Source of the DNA: Polychytrium aggregatum
Taxonomy: Eukaryota > Chytridiomycota > Chytridiomycetes > Polychytriales
DNA: 55,686 nucleotides
Direction of reading: 5' to 3'
NCBI RefSeq assembly: GCF_025602895.1
Contig: NW_026516405.1
Location: 1-55,686 of the forward strand
The translations under genes and the position numbers were made by a program. The notes beneath the pieces are model-generated. The model did not search any database, had not been told where the DNA came from, and worked only from the letters and a program-made list of their open reading frames with translations. Positions 21,955 through 32,476 of the stretch are shown here, in pieces. Positions within the stretch are counted from its first letter, which is position 1. Each line of letters starts with the position of its first letter.

Positions 21955-24900
21955 ATGGTCTCGATCCATCAACTTCTCTCACCCGAGGAGGCCCCGCCCA
22001 CCGTCACGGCCAAGCCTGCGAGCTCGGTTGCCTCTGGCTCTGCTCCCGGTACTGCCGGTGCCAGCACCGATGCTGTCCATCACCACTACTCTCTGCCGCC
22101 GCCTCCCTCACCAATCTTCACAGCCTTGCCCTCGGCGACACACACTCCTGAGCCTCATACCTCGACGGCGCTCTCGCCGCTGTCCTTCAACGACACCAGC
22201 AGCCACACCGGCAGCTTCCATCTGTCCACCACCACCGCTTCATCGCCTGCCATGGGCACCCGTTCCGGCCCCGCCGATCGCCTGAGCAGGGCTGAGACCT
22301 TCCCGAGATGCAACCTCGAGCGCGGCCCGATGGAGTACGAGTTCCAACCCTCGGCACACTCGCCTGTTCGAGTCCAGCCCAAGGCCGAGACCTTTCCGCG
22401 CATGAACAATGCCTACCGCCCGGCTTCGTCCATCTACGAGCTTCGTCCCCCCTCGCCGCTGTCGATTCCGTCGCCTCCGAGTTACCAGTCGCCCGTCCCC
22501 CATCTCCGGGACGTCACCGACCGGTTTTCCGAATCGCTCCATCTCGGCCGATCCCTCCCGCCGCCGTCGCTGCCGCCCATCCGTCCGCACGGCAACAGCG
22601 ACCTGTCGCGGTCTTCTTCTCCGGCCGATCCCCGCCTGCATGCCGAGTCGTACCCGTCGGTCCCGTCGCAGTTCGTTCCCGACGATGCCCACCATTACTC
22701 GCGCTTTGTCTTGCCTCATCCGTCGTCACTGCCGACTCACCATCCAACCTCCCGCTCCGTCCCCGATGTCTCGGCTGCCAGCCCTTCGGCCATGTTCCCG
22801 CCATCTTCGCATCCGTCGTCGCATCCGTCGTCGCATCCGTCGTCGCCGCTGGCCAGGGACCCCGAGTATCCTTCTTCCCAGTTCCCGGCCGAAGTCTCCT
22901 ATCCGGCCTTGCCCAGGAAGCGGGCCAGCCAGATCTACGCCACACCGCCACAGCCACCGCCGCCACAGCCACATCCCGACCCGTCCCATGTTCATCACCA
23001 CCAGCATCCCCGGTCGCACTTTTCGCCGTATCCGCCTCCCTCGGCGCTTCCTGCTCACGGCAGCTACACCCAGAGTTCCGCGCACCATGCTCCAAGCCCA
23101 AGCAGCACGCACGGACTCCCGCCGCTGATCATTGCTCGACACCACGACTCGGCCTCCGCTGGTACCTCTGGCGCTTCTCCGTACGATCAATCCCCCCATC
23201 ACCCCCATCAACACCCGTCAGCGCACCCGCACCACCACCACGGCAGCCATCACCACCATCACCACCACCCCGAGTTGTCCCATCCTGGCTTGGCCAGCTT
23301 CCATCTGAGCCAATCCCGAACCCGCCACCACCCGTACCTGGGGGCGCTTTCACCCGGAGGCCATGCCCACCCGAGCTCGCCTTCGTACGAGACCCTGGCC
23401 AGGGCGTCGGCATCAACCGTTACTTCTCCCATCGGCGCGACCCTGCCGCGCGACGCAGGCTCGCTCCGATCGCCGGGCTACCAATCTCCAAGCGATTCGT
23501 ACTTCCCGACCCTGGGCCGCTACACCAGCAGCACCACCGCCACCACCCCGACCGGCACTCCAAACAACAGCAACCCGCCCTCGCGCACCACCTCGGAAGC
23601 TGGCGAGCATGAACATGAGCACGAGCACGAGCACGAGCACGAGCATGAACATGGCTACGACCATTCCGAGTCCGAGGACAGTCCAAACGGCCACGAAGCT
23701 GGTGCGCATGGGCCAAAGGGCAGTGCCCCAGAAGGCGGATACCCATGCCACCTGTGCAATCGCACTTTCCAGCGCGCCTGTGAGTATCCGCAGCCGCGCC
23801 TCTAATATGTCGAATTGCCGCACTTTTTCTCCGGGCTGCCGTGTGTGCTGGTGCTGTCTGGTCTGCTTTGGGAGAGTGTTTTAGCCCCGAGGCACGATGG
23901 CAGCTGGGAATCGACAATTCGATCGAGGCAGTACGGCATCAACGCTCTCCGTCATGGCGACCGCATGGCTGCGACGGAGCCTTTCCTATTGGGATACGAC
24001 TGGGGCGATCAACCCTTTGGCCACCGGCATCTCGACTGCGGCAACGACAGTGCGTCCATAGCGACGATGCACGCCACCCATACAAGAACGATCTATCCAT
24101 ATATGCCTGTTTCGAAGCGTCCTCTGCGACTCCACAGCTACGACAGCTTGCGATGGCCTCACGAGACATGCGGCGGCATCCATCGATGGCGGCCCGAATG
24201 GCGACACGGGCAGCCTCGTTTCCTTCCGGAACACTTGTCTCGATTCTGACGCTTTGATCCAACATGACCACCCCTCCCTCAGACAACCTCAAGTCACATC
24301 TGAGATCTCATGAAGTCAACAAGGTCTACGAATGCACGGCGCCCAACTGTACCGCCAAGTACGTTTGATGCAGCGCTGGGCTTGATGGATTGATCGGTCA
24401 ATTGACAGCTGTGGTTTTGGTGGGACCGTGTGGCATACCCCCTCGCTCCAAGTGGTACGTATCGAATGAGTGGATACAAATCTGACCAAGCCTACATCTC
24501 CATACCTTTGCTGTCCTTGGACGCACGCTGCTATCGCTATCAATCGAACATCGAAACCAACAAATGCAACGACACACCTTCAACGACACACCCTCCTTCA
24601 GATTCGCCCGGAGCCACGACCTTACCCGCCACATCCAAACTCATACCAGAGAGCGACCTCATGTCTGTCCCCGCTGCCATCGCCAGTTTGCTCGCCGTGA
24701 TGCGCTGCGCCGCCACGAGCGAGTCGATGCCCAGGGCGGAAAACACTGCGCCGCCGAAGGACGTCCTCCCAAGCGAGGACGTGGCCCGCAACTCTTCCCC
24801 GTTGTTGGGAGTCGCAAGCGTGAGTTTGCTGCTGCCAAAGCAGCTGCCATGGCCGCTGCTGCCACTGCTGCCGCGAGCGCCCCCACATCTGCCACTGCCT

Positions 24901-25151
24901 CAGACCACACCCCGACCTCCAGCTCGCCCTCCACCACCATCACGACCGGATTCACCAAGTACCCCGAGTCCGGAACGGGTCCCGCCAAAATGATTGCCAT
25001 CGCCACCAAGCCACAGTTCCCGGAATCGGCCTCTGCCACGACAGCCCCGGTCTCGAGCTATGGTGCTCCTCCGTCTGGAATGGAAACCAAGGCCGTAGCT
25101 GAGCCGGTGTCGTCGATGGACTCGGATGGAGGCAACTATGGCCACAATTGA
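21955..25151 (+). CDS. C2H2 zinc-finger transcription factor with long disordered N terminus
   Basis: Three exons, 21955-23779, 24283-24358 and 24602-25151, join in phase to give 816 residues. The first 580 residues are Pro/Ser/His-rich and disordered, with poly-His (GSHHHHHHH), Ser-His-Pro repeats and an alternating Glu-His run before the fingers. Three fingers follow: YPCHLCNRTF with SHLRSH, YECTAPNCTAKFARSHDLTRH (C-x4-C type), and VCPRCHRQFARRDALRRH. Both introns interrupt zinc-finger codons, which supports the splice model. The tail is Ala/Ser/Thr-rich with a basic patch (RPPKRGRG) that could be a nuclear localisation signal. The finger arrangement resembles fungal regulators such as the Msn2/Crz1 type, but no orthologue can be assigned. 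Expected role: sequence-specific nuclear DNA binding. The ATG at 21955 is the first in frame after the C/T-rich leader. Confidence 0.8.
23610..23653 (+). repeat. Coding (GAGCAT/GAGCAC)n repeat giving alternating Glu-His
   Basis: Nine or so hexanucleotide-like units encode a Glu-His alternating run directly upstream of the first zinc finger. Codons alternate CAT and CAC, so the protein repeat is partly protected from slippage. Such histidine/acid runs may bind metal, but that is speculation. Confidence 0.85.
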
Positions 25152-26835
25152 GTTGGACACTCGGCCTCTTCGTGGAGTCGTCCACCTCGTCTCCCTCCCC
25201 CTGTCTCCCTCGATCTTTCCTTTCCTTCCTCTTTCTTTCCCCCATCCCCCATCCCCATCCCCCATTCTCCTCTCCTCTACGCTTCTCCTCTTTCTCCATA
25301 ACTAGAGCTTGGCAGATATGCCTCCTTTTTGAATCAATCGCGGTAAGTACGGCGTTATGTCAGCAACCACCCAGCATCTTCATTGCCTTATCACTGCTGC
25401 TTGGAGCGTATCACAGTCCTGGAGGCTGCGTCGGAGTACGTCGATATGCTCGCGGGTTGGCTTTTCGTATTCTGTACCTCGTTCCGCCGCTCATCAATAT
25501 GTCTCCCCTCTCCCCCCCCCTCGATCGTCATCAACGCAATCAACTCAACCCATCATCGCTCGACTGTCACTGACCCATTGCATTCGGGACACAAGTTGCT
25601 TAGACACCATCCACAAGCTCGCAGCCCACGATCGCATGCCGCTTGCGGATTTAGACTCTGCCACCCTTCATCGTGGCAGACCCTGCACTTCCCTCCGCTC
25701 GGGATCTCAAGGCCTCAGACTGCCGTCCCTGCCCCCCCCTCTCATCTCGATCAAGCATCGCAGCCTCTCTCCTGTTCGTTTGATCATCTACTCCCCCCCC
25801 TCCCTTCCAATTCGTCTCTCTTTGAATATCCCCTCCTCGCCCTTTCTGTGGTTCCTTTTCCATCACCTCCTTGTCTCAACGGACTTTGCTCTCGCTTCTC
25901 CTTTCCCCTCTTCCTCCGTCTCTTTCCATCAGTGTCAGCTTTTTCAATCCCCCGTTGTATGGGGGAGGGACAAAGTAGTGACGAACTCTCATGCACCCGC
26001 TTGAGCCTCTCCACATCCGAGCATACCGGGCCCTTTCCTCCTTCACCCAAATCCCCCACTCCCTCGCCACCACCACCACCACCACCACCGCTCGTCATCA
26101 CTATCGTACCACGATTCTCATTCTCCGTACACCTCTCCCTCCCTCTCGCCCTTGTTTGACTCTGCTCCTGACTCCTATCCGGCGCTGTTGTTGGCCGCCA
26201 AGGCTTGAAGCTCTCTGCGGACACTGTGTCTCCTCTCTGCCATCTTTCTCCACCTGGACTGTGTTGAGAAAGAGGCAGACTGCTGCTGCTACTGCTATCC
26301 TTCCTCCTCTCTGTCGGTCTTATGATAGAATTTCCATCCCCTCCTCCTCCTCCTTCTCTAGAATGGTTGAACCATCCTGGACTCTAATCTGGCGTTTGTT
26401 CCTTCGCTTTTTCTTCTTCGTCCCTTGCCCTCTCTCTCTCTCCCCTCTCTCTTCCTTCGTCACCCATCCTTGAGTGTGTGTGTCTTTGTAGTCGGCAATC
26501 CTCCCCTCCTTTTACTGACGTTTGTCCTCATACAAATTAATGAAAAAATGTTGTTCCTCTCTCTCTCTCCCTCAATACTTTGGCCCTCTCCTCAGCGATC
26601 GCGGAGTGATCTGTGGGAAATGTGACTCGAGCCAGGAAGATGCGATGGAGTTGGGGTGACTGACAACCTAGTCTGCTGCCCTGCCTCTACAGAGTCAAGA
26701 GTCATTGCGGGTAGTGTGTGCATTCCCATCGAAATCAAAATCGAAATCAAATCAAAATCAAAATCAAAATCAGATCAGAGTATCCCTTTCGTCTTGCGGG
26801 TATTGCAAAAGCCCAGCAAAGACCGAGGGAGGTAA
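25152..26835. other. Pyrimidine-rich interval, probable long 3' UTR of the C2H2 gene
   Basis: From the C2H2 stop to about 26620 the plus strand is dominated by C and T (repeated CTCTCC, CCCCTC, TCTTCC runs). The strand bias begins right at the stop codon and follows gene orientation, so a long transcribed but untranslated region is the simplest reading. ORFs here (25357-26004, 25383-26159) have no recognisable content. The last 100 bases hold an A/T-rich repeat. Confidence 0.4.
26730..26776. repeat. (AAATC)n simple repeat
   Basis: Seven to eight copies of AAATC with occasional G substitutions, between the C2H2 3' region and the minus-strand membrane-protein gene's stop. Confidence 0.85.
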
Positions 26836-27708
26836 TCAAAGATCGAGTCCGAATGCTGCCGGACCCAGCTCGATCATCTCGCTTCGTCTCTGCGCGAGCC
26901 GGCGGTGGAGCTGGAACCCTCGCAGAGCCTCAGTCATGACCAGCGGGAATCCCGCCATGATGGTGTCGTTGACCTGCCGCTCCAGGAGCTTCCAGTGCTG
27001 CAGCGCACTTATGCCCCCGCTGCTGGATCGGACTCGGCTGAACCCAGACGACGAGTCCACCGCCCGGCCCAGGTCGTCTTCGTCGAGCAGATCGTCGTCG
27101 ATTCTGGAGCTGCCGATGCGGCCCTGAGAAGCGCCGCCGGCAGAGCCGTGGTTGCCGTCTTGATCGTCTTGGCTGTCGCTGAGCCGCCGGTCCGGGAGCG
27201 CAAAGATGTACCTGGACCACAGCCGATTGACGGCCATGGTGGCGAGGCGGTACCCAAAGGCCGCCAGGACAATGGTCATGACGTTGCCGAGATGGGCCCG
27301 GACGTTTTGTAGCCGGGGGTTGCGCTGGCCCAGCTTGCCCCAGACGGCGTAGTAGACCGACTGCCCGACGGCCGTCCGCAACAGCAGCAAGGCGATCCAG
27401 CCGAGGCCAGTGTTGCTGGTCAGGCTGACCGATCGCCGCTCGCTCATTTCCCAGCGCTTCTCGAGGGCAAAGGGCGCTCGCAGCAACAGAGCCGTAATCG
27501 CCTGGGCGAGGCCGGCCAGAAACCCGGCCAGGCCAGATCCATAGAGCGGCGTGAGTCTCGTGTGGAGATTCGAGACGACGAGCTTGGGTATCAGCGACTT
27601 GAAGACATGCACCACCGGTCGCGATGGAGTTGCCGCGGCATCGGATGAGGGTGATGACGATGCTGCTGGTCTTGGGCCAGGACGAGACGATGCTCCCGAG
27701 GTGGACAT
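26836..27708 (-). CDS. Orphan multi-pass membrane protein
   Basis: Minus-strand frame from ATG 27708 (MSTSGASSRPGP) to TGA 26836-26838, 290 residues. After a Ser/Ala/Pro-rich start comes VHVFKSLIPKLVV and three hydrophobic stretches: SGLAGFLAGLAQAITALLL, GLGWIALLLLRTAVGQSVYY and VMTIVLAAFGYRLATMAV. A polar Asp/Ser-rich loop (DDQDGNHGSAGG, DDDLLDEDD) and a basic, amphipathic C terminus follow. The small-residue helices recall mitochondrial carrier or import-type proteins, but no signature (such as PX[DE]XX[KR]) is visible, so no family is assigned. The frame stays open upstream of 27708 and an in-phase acceptor exists near 27878, so an extra 5' exon (possibly one at 28556-28405 carrying another hydrophobic helix) cannot be excluded. 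Confidence 0.55.
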   Translation of the reverse strand: MSTSGASSRPGPRPAASSSPSSDAAATPSRPVVHVFKSLIPKLVVSNLHTRLTPLYGSGLAGFLAGLAQAITALLLRAPFALEKRWEMSERRSVSLTSNTGLGWIALLLLRTAVGQSVYYAVWGKLGQRNPRLQNVRAHLGNVMTIVLAAFGYRLATMAVNRLWSRYIFALPDRRLSDSQDDQDGNHGSAGGASQGRIGSSRIDDDLLDEDDLGRAVDSSSGFSRVRSSSGGISALQHWKLLERQVNDTIMAGFPLVMTEALRGFQLHRRLAQRRSEMIELGPAAFGLDL

Positions 27709-29035
27709 GGCCGGTTCGACAGGAGAGGAGGCGGATGTGGCAGAGGGGCTGTGGATCCAGAGTTTTTCGATACCGATGGGCGATGGTCGATGCGGTGGTG
27801 CCGCGTAGCAGGAGTGAGATCGAGAAGGACAAGCGACAAGTAAAACCAGGCGGGCCAGCAAGGAGGAGGGGACTGACGAACCTGGGTAGGAGGGGTTTCA
27901 ATGGATCCTTGACTGCAGTGATAGGAGCAAACACTTGGCGGCGGAGAGGCTCTTGGAGGGGCTACGAGGTGCGTTGGATGTGCTGGACGGGAAAGGGAGC
28001 AGCCTCCGAGAATAGGCAAGAAAAGTAGAGGCAGCCGCAGGTCGAGATGCTGAACACCCGAGCGATCGTGGGCGAGAACGAGCGAGGACGAGAGCCGGGC
28101 AAGCCAGACGGACGAGACGGCAGCACGGACAGCTCAACCAAGGACTGGAGAGACAGACGAAGAAGAGACGAGCGGGCAGCCACCCGGGGTTCAAAAGGCA
28201 GCTGGGCAGAGGCCGACGGACAGATGCTGGAGACCGAGGGCCATGTGAAATCGGGCTGAAAGGAAGATTGTCGGGGCGCGGGAGCATGACCGACACAAAC
28301 CAGCGGGAGCAATGGCGACGGGGGCGATCGACGGCCAGAGCACGACAGCGAGCGGATGCCGGGGGTGAAAGTGCGTAGAGCACAAGTCGTTCGATTCAGG
28401 CATACTGACGGTGCAGATGTGGGTCCGGGAGAAGACAAACATGAACAGCACGGCGGTTGTCAATCCTGCGAATACATATGTCCCGGTGTTGCCCGGTGGG
28501 CTCCGTCGGGCGGCAGAGACGCCGCCGCCTGGCAGATTGGCCGTGGCTTCAATCATCGGCCATTGTTAACGCCGTCTCTGCATCCCGGCGGGCGAGCAAG
28601 TGCAAAAGTGCGGCAGAGTGGATGATAATGAGCGGGTAGTTCTGGAGGAATGTCTTCCAATTCGTCTGGGAAGTCGATATCCCTCAACCCACGCCTGCAG
28701 CACCGGCAAAGCCCAACACATCGAGGTCCTTCCGCACGCTCCATATTGCAATTGCGAGGTAGTGCTCAGTTGGTCCTCCACGCCCATCATTCATCGCTGG
28801 CTGCTGGATATCGATCCTTGTTGTCGCCTCCCATGTTTATCATCCACCATCGCTCATCCACCATCACTTATCGCTCATCCATCATCCATCACTCGGCGCT
28901 TCACTGTGGCCCGATCTGCTCAGCTACAACTCGCCATCTCATCGCTGCCTGGTCCAGTATCGACGACGCTGTCTCAGCCGCACATCTACAAGCTATAACA
29001 CTTCCTCACCCAGCCTCAGATACCACGACGCAGCC
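27709..29035. promoter_or_regulatory. Divergent interval between membrane-protein gene and CIMIP1-like gene
   Basis: About 1.3 kb. On the minus strand, 28556-28405 holds a possible first exon (MIEATANLPGGG, then a hydrophobic helix GTYVFAGLTTAVLFMFVFS) ending at a GTATGC donor that is in phase with an acceptor near 27878; this would need an intron of about 520 bases, longer than usual here. Around 28855-28895 there are CATCA/TCATCCA repeats near the start of the plus-strand gene. Confidence 0.35.
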
Positions 29036-30067
29036 ATGCCTGGTGAAAGCAAGAAGGGTGAACGGCGGGTCCACAACATGGTGCACGACGATGCCATTTG
29101 GTAACTTGCGATCCAGCATTCTCACTTGAATCGGCTTGTACTTCCAACTGCTGCTGTTACTGCTGCATGGGCTAGACGCAGCAACCGTCGACTGATATTG
29201 GCGAGTTGGATGTCTTCCCGCGATGCTGTCCGAGGAGGTGTATTAGTCTTTGCCTCTCTGCAGTCCGGAGGCAGCACTCAACAGACTCGACAGCAATGCA
29301 GCTCTTTGCAACCTTGCCCCTGCCCCGAAACCCACATATCTCTGACAGAGCTGGATCTCTGTTTTCTCAAGGCGGCAGACCATCCACTACGAGCTGACAA
29401 CCGCCAGTAACTGGGAGGGCAGCTGGGGGTTCATGAAGGATGCATATCGCCAGGTGAGCCATGTCTTGGAAACCCTCCACGATTCTGCAGTCCCACGGCC
29501 CCGCCCCAATCTGTCGGCCTGGGCAATCGTGCGAATTGGAAAATCGCTGCTCAGAAGTGCTCTGATGCTGTCGCTTTCCAGTCGCCGCAAAAGGACGGCA
29601 TCAACCATGTGCCCAAGCTGCCCGCGATCCCACGGTCCAGTGAGCCATCTCCAGACACCAAATCCGACTCGAGACCGGACCCACCGAGAGCCGCCGACAC
29701 CAACCCACCGGTGCCGAGTACTTCGTCGTCGGCGTCGTTTGCATCGGGCCTGCCCTCGAAAGTGCCGCAGGGCCTGACGGACAACCCAGACTCGATCGTG
29801 TCCAACTGGCTCTGCAACCACAATGTCCCGCGCATCATTCGATACCGGATGCCCATCGAAAAGTACCGCTTCCCAGCGACGACGGCAACGGAGATTGGCT
29901 GGCTCTGGGGCAAGGGCGATGTTGTGCCGGTGGCCCCCAGCCCGTACTGGATTACCCAGAGCCGCGAGGCACCCAAGAACCACACGCTGGAGCGGTTCGG
30001 GAAGCATGCCAAGGGCCGAGTCGATACCCTCAAGTGGTGGGGAGGCGGACGAGAGTCGCTGCCCTGA
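29036..30067 (+). CDS. CIMIP1: CIMIP1 / C20orf85-like ciliary microtubule inner protein
   Basis: Three exons, 29036-29100, 29372-29453 and 29582-30067, join in phase to give 210 residues. The N-terminal part carries the family signature: VHDDAIWRQTIHYELTTAS, then NWEGSWGFMKDAYRQ, matching the DEIWK ... NWPQNWGFL pattern of human C20orf85. The C-terminal half has RYRMPIEKYRFPATTATEIGW, equivalent to the conserved VTPVEKY/IGW block. A Ser/Pro-rich linker of about 60 residues separates the two and explains the greater length (human about 137). C20orf85 (CIMIP1) is a ciliary microtubule inner protein of the axonemal doublets, so a flagellar role in zoospores is expected. The acceptor of exon 2 is TTTCTCAAG at 29371, not the nearby GGCAG at 29378, which would create a stop. 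Confidence 0.8.
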
Positions 30068-30636
30068 TCAAACTCTATGTCGAATGATGTGCCCGGCTGT
30101 TCTGTCTTGTGATCCGGCGACACACCACCGCCATGGCAAGATGGGGGCGTATCAGACTTGAATATAGCACTCTCCAGGGCGCTGATGTGCCCGACAGAGC
30201 ACCGAGTCCTGCACCGCCCAACATCGGATAGAACAACTGCACCCTTGGACGCAGTCGTTACCGCCGCTGTTGGAACAAGCAAACAACACGTTCCACCGCC
30301 GGGCACTCTTGCGTCGGCAACAGCCGCATCGGCGCCTGCGCCTTGGCCCTTCGCAGACGCCCTTTGGCGCGACATGGCGCACCCCGCCCGCGACGCGCGG
30401 CGCCATGTCCTGCAGCCGCGCAGCCGCCTGCCCCCCCGTTATAACTCGGCCGCATCCGCCAGGGCCCGTCAGAGCTGCCTGCTGGTCTGCCATCCGTTCC
30501 ATCGACTGAATCTCTTTCCTCCATCGACTGAATCTCTCCTCCATCGGCCAACTTTCTCCCCTTTGGCTGTCTGCAATCGAGTCGATCTCGTCTCCCAGTC
30601 GCCACAACCAACTACCAGTCGCCACAACCAGCCATC
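30068..30636. promoter_or_regulatory. Upstream region of the acidic-repeat membrane protein gene
   Basis: About 570 bases after the CIMIP1-like stop. Near the start codon there are short direct repeats: TCCATCGACTGAATCTCT occurs twice (about 30499-30535), and GTCGCCACAACCA twice (about 30599-30630). A putative TATA-like GTTATAACTCG sits at about 30438. Confidence 0.4.
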
Positions 30637-31848
30637 ATGCTCGTCGCCAAGGCCCTGCCTTTGCTTGTCTTTGCTCTCTCGGCCCTCGCCTCGCCGTTGC
30701 CACAGGGCAACCGTGACAACTCCGACCCTGCTCAGCTCCCAGCCGCCCCACAATACCGCAAGCGCTTCGTTTACGGTGCCCAGGCACTGGAGGGTAGCAC
30801 CTCCTCCTCCTCCTCTTCCTCCTCGGCTCCGTCCTCCGACTTCAGCAACGACGTTCCCTTTGGCGACGACCTCGAGCAGCAGTTCTCCCAAACCAACCAG
30901 GACGGCAACTACGTCTACGATTCTGCCGACAATGCCAACTTTGGCGATTCCTTCTCCCAGAACTTTGTTGTCGATGACGACAGCAATTATGCCTCGGCCC
31001 CGATGGGCGATGCCCCTTCACAGCCCGGCTGGATCGAAGACCCCAACGACCAGCCCCAGCAGTCCTCCTCGTCCTCCAGCCAGGTCCACGAATCGCAGTT
31101 CCTGGCCAGCCCTCCTATGGGCGACGACTCGTCCAAGCCCAACTGGGTCGAGGACCCCAATGATCTGCCCGCGCCCAGCTCAAAGTCCTTTGTCGACGCC
31201 AGTTTGGATGTCCCCATGGGCGACAACCTGTCCTCCTCGACCAACTCCACCAGCGACAACACCCAAGGAGAAAAGCCCTCGTCCTCGACCTCCTACACCA
31301 CAATCGGACTGTACTCCTTGGGCGGTGCCTCGTTGGTCGGTGCTGCCGCGGTCGTGGGCTTCCGCTACCGCCGGCATCTCAAGTACCAGAGCCTGGACTC
31401 GGTGCCGAGCGTGAATGGCTCCCTGCGGCCGCGCAAGGACTCGAAGCGACGCAAGCACGTCAAGACCAAGCTCCGCGAGTCGTGGTCCGCCAAGATGCTT
31501 GCAAAGATCAACGGCTCCGATGGAAGTGGTGGATTCTCTTACAACGGCGGTGTGCTTGGCGTCAAGCCGCGCAGCTCTTCCAAGCCCATTGATCCCGACG
31601 AGATCTACGTCTCGGGCAAGAAGCTCAAGTCCAGCAAGAAGCAGGCTCCGCCCGCCAAGACTCTCTGGGCTGCCGACGACATTGAAGAAGACGAAGCCGA
31701 CGACATCATTGCCCCTCCGGCCAATGCTGCCAGTCTCTCGGGTGGCTCCTACCAGAACTCTCGACGCGGCAGCCTCGCTGCTCTGACGGCCCTGGCCAAA
31801 CTCGATGAAGCCACGCAGAAGAAGGCCCAAGACGGACGGAAAGGCTGA
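30637..31848 (+). CDS. Type I membrane protein with acidic (P-M-G-D ... W-[IV]-E-D-P-N-D) repeats
   Basis: A single exon encodes 403 residues. A signal peptide (MLVAKALPLLVFALSALAS) is followed by a putative KR processing site (QYRKRFVYG), a poly-Ser tract and an acidic extracellular region. Two tandem units, APMGDAPSQPGWIEDPNDQP and PPMGDDSSKPNWVEDPNDLP, plus partial VPFGDD and VPMGD copies, are clear internal repeats. After a Ser/Thr-rich stalk, one membrane helix lies at about residues 223-243 (IGLYSLGGASLVGAAAVVGF), then a positively charged RYRRHLK stop-transfer and a basic cytoplasmic tail of about 155 residues with KDSKRRKHVKTKLRESW. The topology is that of a cell-surface sensor or adhesin; no known family is recognised. 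Confidence 0.75.
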   Translation: MLVAKALPLLVFALSALASPLPQGNRDNSDPAQLPAAPQYRKRFVYGAQALEGSTSSSSSSSSAPSSDFSNDVPFGDDLEQQFSQTNQDGNYVYDSADNANFGDSFSQNFVVDDDSNYASAPMGDAPSQPGWIEDPNDQPQQSSSSSSQVHESQFLASPPMGDDSSKPNWVEDPNDLPAPSSKSFVDASLDVPMGDNLSSSTNSTSDNTQGEKPSSSTSYTTIGLYSLGGASLVGAAAVVGFRYRRHLKYQSLDSVPSVNGSLRPRKDSKRRKHVKTKLRESWSAKMLAKINGSDGSGGFSYNGGVLGVKPRSSSKPIDPDEIYVSGKKLKSSKKQAPPAKTLWAADDIEEDEADDIIAPPANAASLSGGSYQNSRRGSLAALTALAKLDEATQKKAQDGRKG

Positions 31849-32476
31849 AGGGACAGTGTCAACCTTTGAAGAGTCTGCCAAAGTAATCGACAACTTCCTC
31901 ACACCATAATCATCATCCATCAACATGCCCACCCTCCAGTGCGAGGCGCCCGAGCGCGCGGTTGCTTAGTGTATATTTTATTCAATTCTACGTCATCTTC
32001 GCCCTTCCGCTCCAACTCCGGTCTTCTTATGGGCCTATCGCCGTCATAACAGTTGTCCAAAAATGAAGTAGGGGGGGAGATCACCCTGGATTTCTTGTGA
32101 TGGACGCCAGGCCCTGTTTCAGCAGCCCAAGTCGGCCAAGGGGATGCACTGTTCCGAGCATGGCCGCCTTGATACTTTTGTTTGTCCGCGGTTGGTTGGT
32201 GAATACAACCGCCCACATTGAACGACATCGATCGGCGCTCGCTCGATGACGATGGATTCGGCCGGTGAGACATCGGGGTTTGCACAGACAGATTCCACGG
32301 GGCCAATGGAAACGATGTCGCCCACTTGGTCGCTCTCGGCCAGGCGTGTTTGTGTCTGAGATACCATGTCTCCTTCAACACGCTGTACATCCATGTCCAT
32401 CTCCATGTCCATCATGTCCATCATGTCCATCATGTCCATCCCGCCCTTCCAGCCACAATTCGGCTCATTGTCCAGA
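31849..32476. other. Convergent intergenic interval with minisatellite
   Basis: Both neighbouring genes end here. A minus-strand frame, 32439-32119, would encode about 106 residues beginning with repeated Met-Asp-Met codons derived from the TCCATCATG repeat; it has no recognisable content and probably is not a gene. Confidence 0.45.
32391..32440. repeat. (CCATCATGT)n short tandem repeat
   Basis: Four to five near-perfect copies of a 9-base unit, preceded by related CCATGTCCAT units, about 40 bases beyond the LRR gene's stop codon. Confidence 0.9.

Noticed and set aside
25383..26159. Plus-strand 258-residue frame downstream of the C2H2 gene
   Set aside because: Arises from the pyrimidine-rich composition; no recognisable protein features and no splice-linked partner.
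30158..31414. Plus-strand 418-residue frame overlapping the acidic-repeat gene
   Set aside because: It runs out of frame through a gene with signal peptide and membrane helix; the translation is Pro/Thr/Arg repeat noise.
32119..32439. Minus-strand small ORF starting with Met-Asp-Met repeats
   Set aside because: Its start lies in a microsatellite and the rest has no recognisable features; convergent 3' ends are the simpler reading.
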